DNA from: G963676655 sp963676655
GTDB taxonomy: Bacteria; Verrucomicrobiota; Lentisphaeria; Victivallales; Victivallaceae
DNA length: 64,000 nucleotides
Direction: 5' to 3'
Assembly (NCBI GenBank): GCA_963676655.2
Contig: CAXXKX010000003.1
Span: 4,092,001-4,156,000, forward strand
Of this stretch, positions 61,872-64,000 are shown one piece after another. Under the pieces are notes generated by a model, which searched no databases, was not told the DNA's origin, and was given only the letters and a program-made list of their open reading frames with translations. The position numbers were made by a program, and so were the translations under genes. Position 1 is the first letter of the stretch. Each line of letters begins with the position of its first letter.

Positions 61872-64000
61872 TTACTTCAGCAGCAGCCAGCGGCTTTCCC
61901 CCGCGTTCATGGTCAGCTTGACCTGATTGCTGTCCCGGCATAATTCCCGACTGGTGAATGCGTCGACCACCTTGCAGCGGCGCGGCAGTTTCAAGGTTAT
62001 CGTGCCGGTTTTCAAGGCGTGCAGACTGATGAAGCTGCCGTTCATCGCCATCTGAGCGAAGCCGGGTTTGCTCAGGGTGTATGCCTTTGCTTCGATAGCC
62101 GCGTTATTGAGCAGTTCCGCGCTGATTCCGGCCAGTGACGCCACGTAGATGCTGGTCCATTGCGGAAAGCGTTTAACCGCGATCGCCACTGAATTGTCAT
62201 CGACAAAGCGTCCGAGCGTAATTGCCTGCGGATCATCTATCGTAAAGCGCTGCGAATCAAGAAAGCCGCGCTTCGTATCGATTGAAAAGTGGGCCCGGAA
62301 AATATCGCCGGGGCCCTGAAGCGGTAGCATGCCTTTGCATAACGGGTCGGATGATCGCTCGGCTTTGACCCGGTAATTTGCCGGCGTCAAAGCGGTTTTG
62401 ACTTTTATTCCGGTCAGCTCCTGCACCCCGTTTATGTCGTATTTATTCCTTATATAACCGGGAGCATAGTGCCATATAATAGTTTTCCCGTTGCGCTTGA
62501 GTTTATTTTCAATGAATGAACGCTGAAGCGCGGTCAATTCAAATGCGTTGGCAAAGACGTAAACTTTATATTTTTGAAGTTGCGGATTATTGACAATATC
62601 CGTTATTAAATAGGTGTCGAAGGGAACACCGGCCGTAAATAATTCGTACCACTGATAACCTAACTGCCAGGTGACCGGATCGCGAAAACGATAGATCGAA
62701 TTGCGAATGCCATAGCTGGTGGAATCATTAAGGACCATGCAGACATCCGGTTTGAAGTTTTGCGGCTGTGAATCCACCCAGTGGTAAACTTCGATTGTGC
62801 GTTTGACTTCTTTAAGAATATCAGGATGCCAGAACGCGTTGTGGCTGAGATCGAAGTACCACCAGCCCTGGGTTTCAACAATCAGTTGTCCGGCCGCTTT
62901 GCGATGCAGAGCCTGAAAATCCTGCAGGGAGGTCGGCGTTCCGATCTTCATTGCGCCGATTTCATTATCATAGGTTTCGCGCAGCCAGGAACGGAAGTCG
63001 AATTCTTCGAGATAGAGTTTTTTATGCATCCTGAACGAACCGAACGGAGCGCCGACGCCGCCGATCAAACCCGCCATGCGGTGCTGATAAAGGGGCTGCG
63101 TGATGACGATATCGAGATATTTTGACTTGAGGAACGGGTCAAGGTATTTTTTCAACGTTCCTCCCATCAGCCAGGTTACGCCAATGCATTTTTTGCCCAG
63201 GCCGTCTTTGATGGTCTTGATCATGTATTCTTTCATCCACCAGATTCGTTCCTGGCGGAATCTTTTGTAATCGCGGTCGGCGGCTTCGCGGACCGGATCA
63301 TAGAATTCCGGAGACACGCCGGATATTTTCGGCGACTCGTAGTAATTAACCGGGACTGAGGCGGTGTTCAGGGTAACTTCCGGTATGTGCCAGGCCTGCT
63401 GCAGCGCTTTGTCGGTCTTGTATTCTTTTTTGAGCCATTTACGCCAATTGCCGGTTCCGGCTTTGCTGAAATCGCGCAGCAGGACTTCAAACTGCCCGTC
63501 ATGGCCGCCGCAGATAAAACCGCCGATGACCATTTTTGAGTAAGGAGTCTTTTTCAGTTCTTTCAGGAAGGCGGTAATGACTTTGGCCGCGTCGGTAAAA
63601 GGTTTGTCATTGTATGGCGAGGGCCAGAAGATCATATTCTTCGGTTTCTTCTCTTTATTGGTGAAGCCAAGCATATACAGGCTGTGCCCGTAACCGTATT
63701 GGCCTTTTTCATTAACCCAGGCGGTATCCGGATTCTGCTGGACGTAATCCGTGGGCCAGGCCACGTGGAAGCCGAGCAGAATATAAGAATTCGGACTCTT
63801 TCTGGCAAACTCCCGTAACTGACTGAAGAAAGATGAGAAATCATATTTCTCACTCCTGATACTTTTCCAGACCGGTCCGGCGCCGGTTTCATCAGGCTTG
63901 CTACCGCGGTATTTCCCGAAAGTATTGTTGATCGGCAGCACTACATTGTGGATATGGACTCCGGCATCGCCAAATTTTTTAAAGTTGCCGTACTGCGTTT
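61872..64000 (-). CDS. GH42-like protein, 5' end outside window
   Basis: The frame is open to the right edge; codons before GTG 63941 read QYGNFKKFGDAGVHIHNVV, so the true start lies beyond 64000. The visible part (709 residues) is a barrel (YILLGFHVAWPTDYVQQNPD, MVIGGFICGGHDGQFEVL, KLYLEEFDFRSWLRETYD) followed by a Rossmann-like domain (YKVYVFANAFELTALQRSFI). The C-terminal half aligns with the protein at 31540-34929 (DDPQAITLGRF against DDPQATKLGRF, WTSIYVASLAGI against WKSIYVGVIGMM). As in that paralogue the usual GH42 acid motif is not obvious. It converges on the beta-helix gene and so is outside that operon. Confidence 0.8.
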   Translation of the reverse strand, partial: TQYGNFKKFGDAGVHIHNVVLPINNTFGKYRGSKPDETGAGPVWKSIRSEKYDFSSFFSQLREFARKSPNSYILLGFHVAWPTDYVQQNPDTAWVNEKGQYGYGHSLYMLGFTNKEKKPKNMIFWPSPYNDKPFTDAAKVITAFLKELKKTPYSKMVIGGFICGGHDGQFEVLLRDFSKAGTGNWRKWLKKEYKTDKALQQAWHIPEVTLNTASVPVNYYESPKISGVSPEFYDPVREAADRDYKRFRQERIWWMKEYMIKTIKDGLGKKCIGVTWLMGGTLKKYLDPFLKSKYLDIVITQPLYQHRMAGLIGGVGAPFGSFRMHKKLYLEEFDFRSWLRETYDNEIGAMKIGTPTSLQDFQALHRKAAGQLIVETQGWWYFDLSHNAFWHPDILKEVKRTIEVYHWVDSQPQNFKPDVCMVLNDSTSYGIRNSIYRFRDPVTWQLGYQWYELFTAGVPFDTYLITDIVNNPQLQKYKVYVFANAFELTALQRSFIENKLKRNGKTIIWHYAPGYIRNKYDINGVQELTGIKVKTALTPANYRVKAERSSDPLCKGMLPLQGPGDIFRAHFSIDTKRGFLDSQRFTIDDPQAITLGRFVDDNSVAIAVKRFPQWTSIYVASLAGISAELLNNAAIEAKAYTLSKPGFAQMAMNGSFISLHALKTGTITLKLPRRCKVVDAFTSRELCRDSNQVKLTMNAGESRWLLLK

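Overview
The window looks like a chromosomal stretch from a polysaccharide-degrading bacterium of the Lentisphaerota (Victivallales-like) or a close PVC-group relative. This is an inference from content, not a database match. The signs are nine pseudopilin-like proteins with an FTLIELLVVIAIIAILAS helix and an H-X9-DG motif, many large secreted glycoside hydrolases and sulfatases, LacI/GntR regulators beside each enzyme set, and a REP-type (RAYT) transposase with palindromic repeats. I see no rRNA, tRNA or CRISPR.

Layout. 1-3.2 kb: end of an unknown gene, a HydE-type radical SAM gene and a NodB-type deacetylase. 3.2-5.2 kb: ADP-ribosylglycohydrolase plus an unknown small gene. 5.2-10.7 kb: amidohydrolase (+), then a minus-strand set LacI > pseudopilin > glycoside hydrolase. 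10.8-12.1 kb: a second copy of a 1353-bp segment (deacetylase 3' end plus ADP-ribosylglycohydrolase) at an offset of exactly 7986 bp. 12.2-16.1 kb: a DUF4279-like gene, ThuA and Gfo/Idh/MocA genes ending in a UUCG terminator, and a divergent AraC regulator. 16.2-22.2 kb: pseudopilin (apparent frameshift) > GntR > giant secreted hydrolase. 22.2-24.1 kb: Dabb protein and glutamate decarboxylase. 24.2-29.7 kb: GntR > jelly-roll-like protein > pseudopilin > putative TIM-barrel glycosidase. 29.7-31.5 kb: RAYT transposase and histidine phosphatase. 31.5-37.7 kb: LacI > pseudopilin > pseudopilin > GH42-like enzyme. 37.8-41.3 kb and 49.4-53.1 kb: two repeat islands holding AT-rich small genes. 41.4-49.3 kb: LacI > pseudopilin > sulfatase > pseudopilin > LamG glycoside hydrolase. 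53.2-61.9 kb: LacI > pseudopilin x2 > sulfatase > glycoside hydrolase > beta-helix enzyme. 61.9-64 kb: a second GH42-like enzyme, cut by the window edge.

How it works together. The dominant theme is a repeated module: a sugar-type repressor, one or two pseudopilins, then secreted hydrolases or sulfatases. The leader promoter is TTGACA-17-TATAAT or one base off it in four LacI/GntR modules, and three of these promoters have a palindrome at or just downstream of the -10. This suggests each module is an induced unit for one glycan, with a dedicated pseudopilin of unknown role. Between modules lie repeat islands and small genes (ADP-ribosylglycohydrolase, DUF4279-like, DUF5958-like, ankyrin, unknowns) that resemble immunity or accessory genes scattered by duplication.
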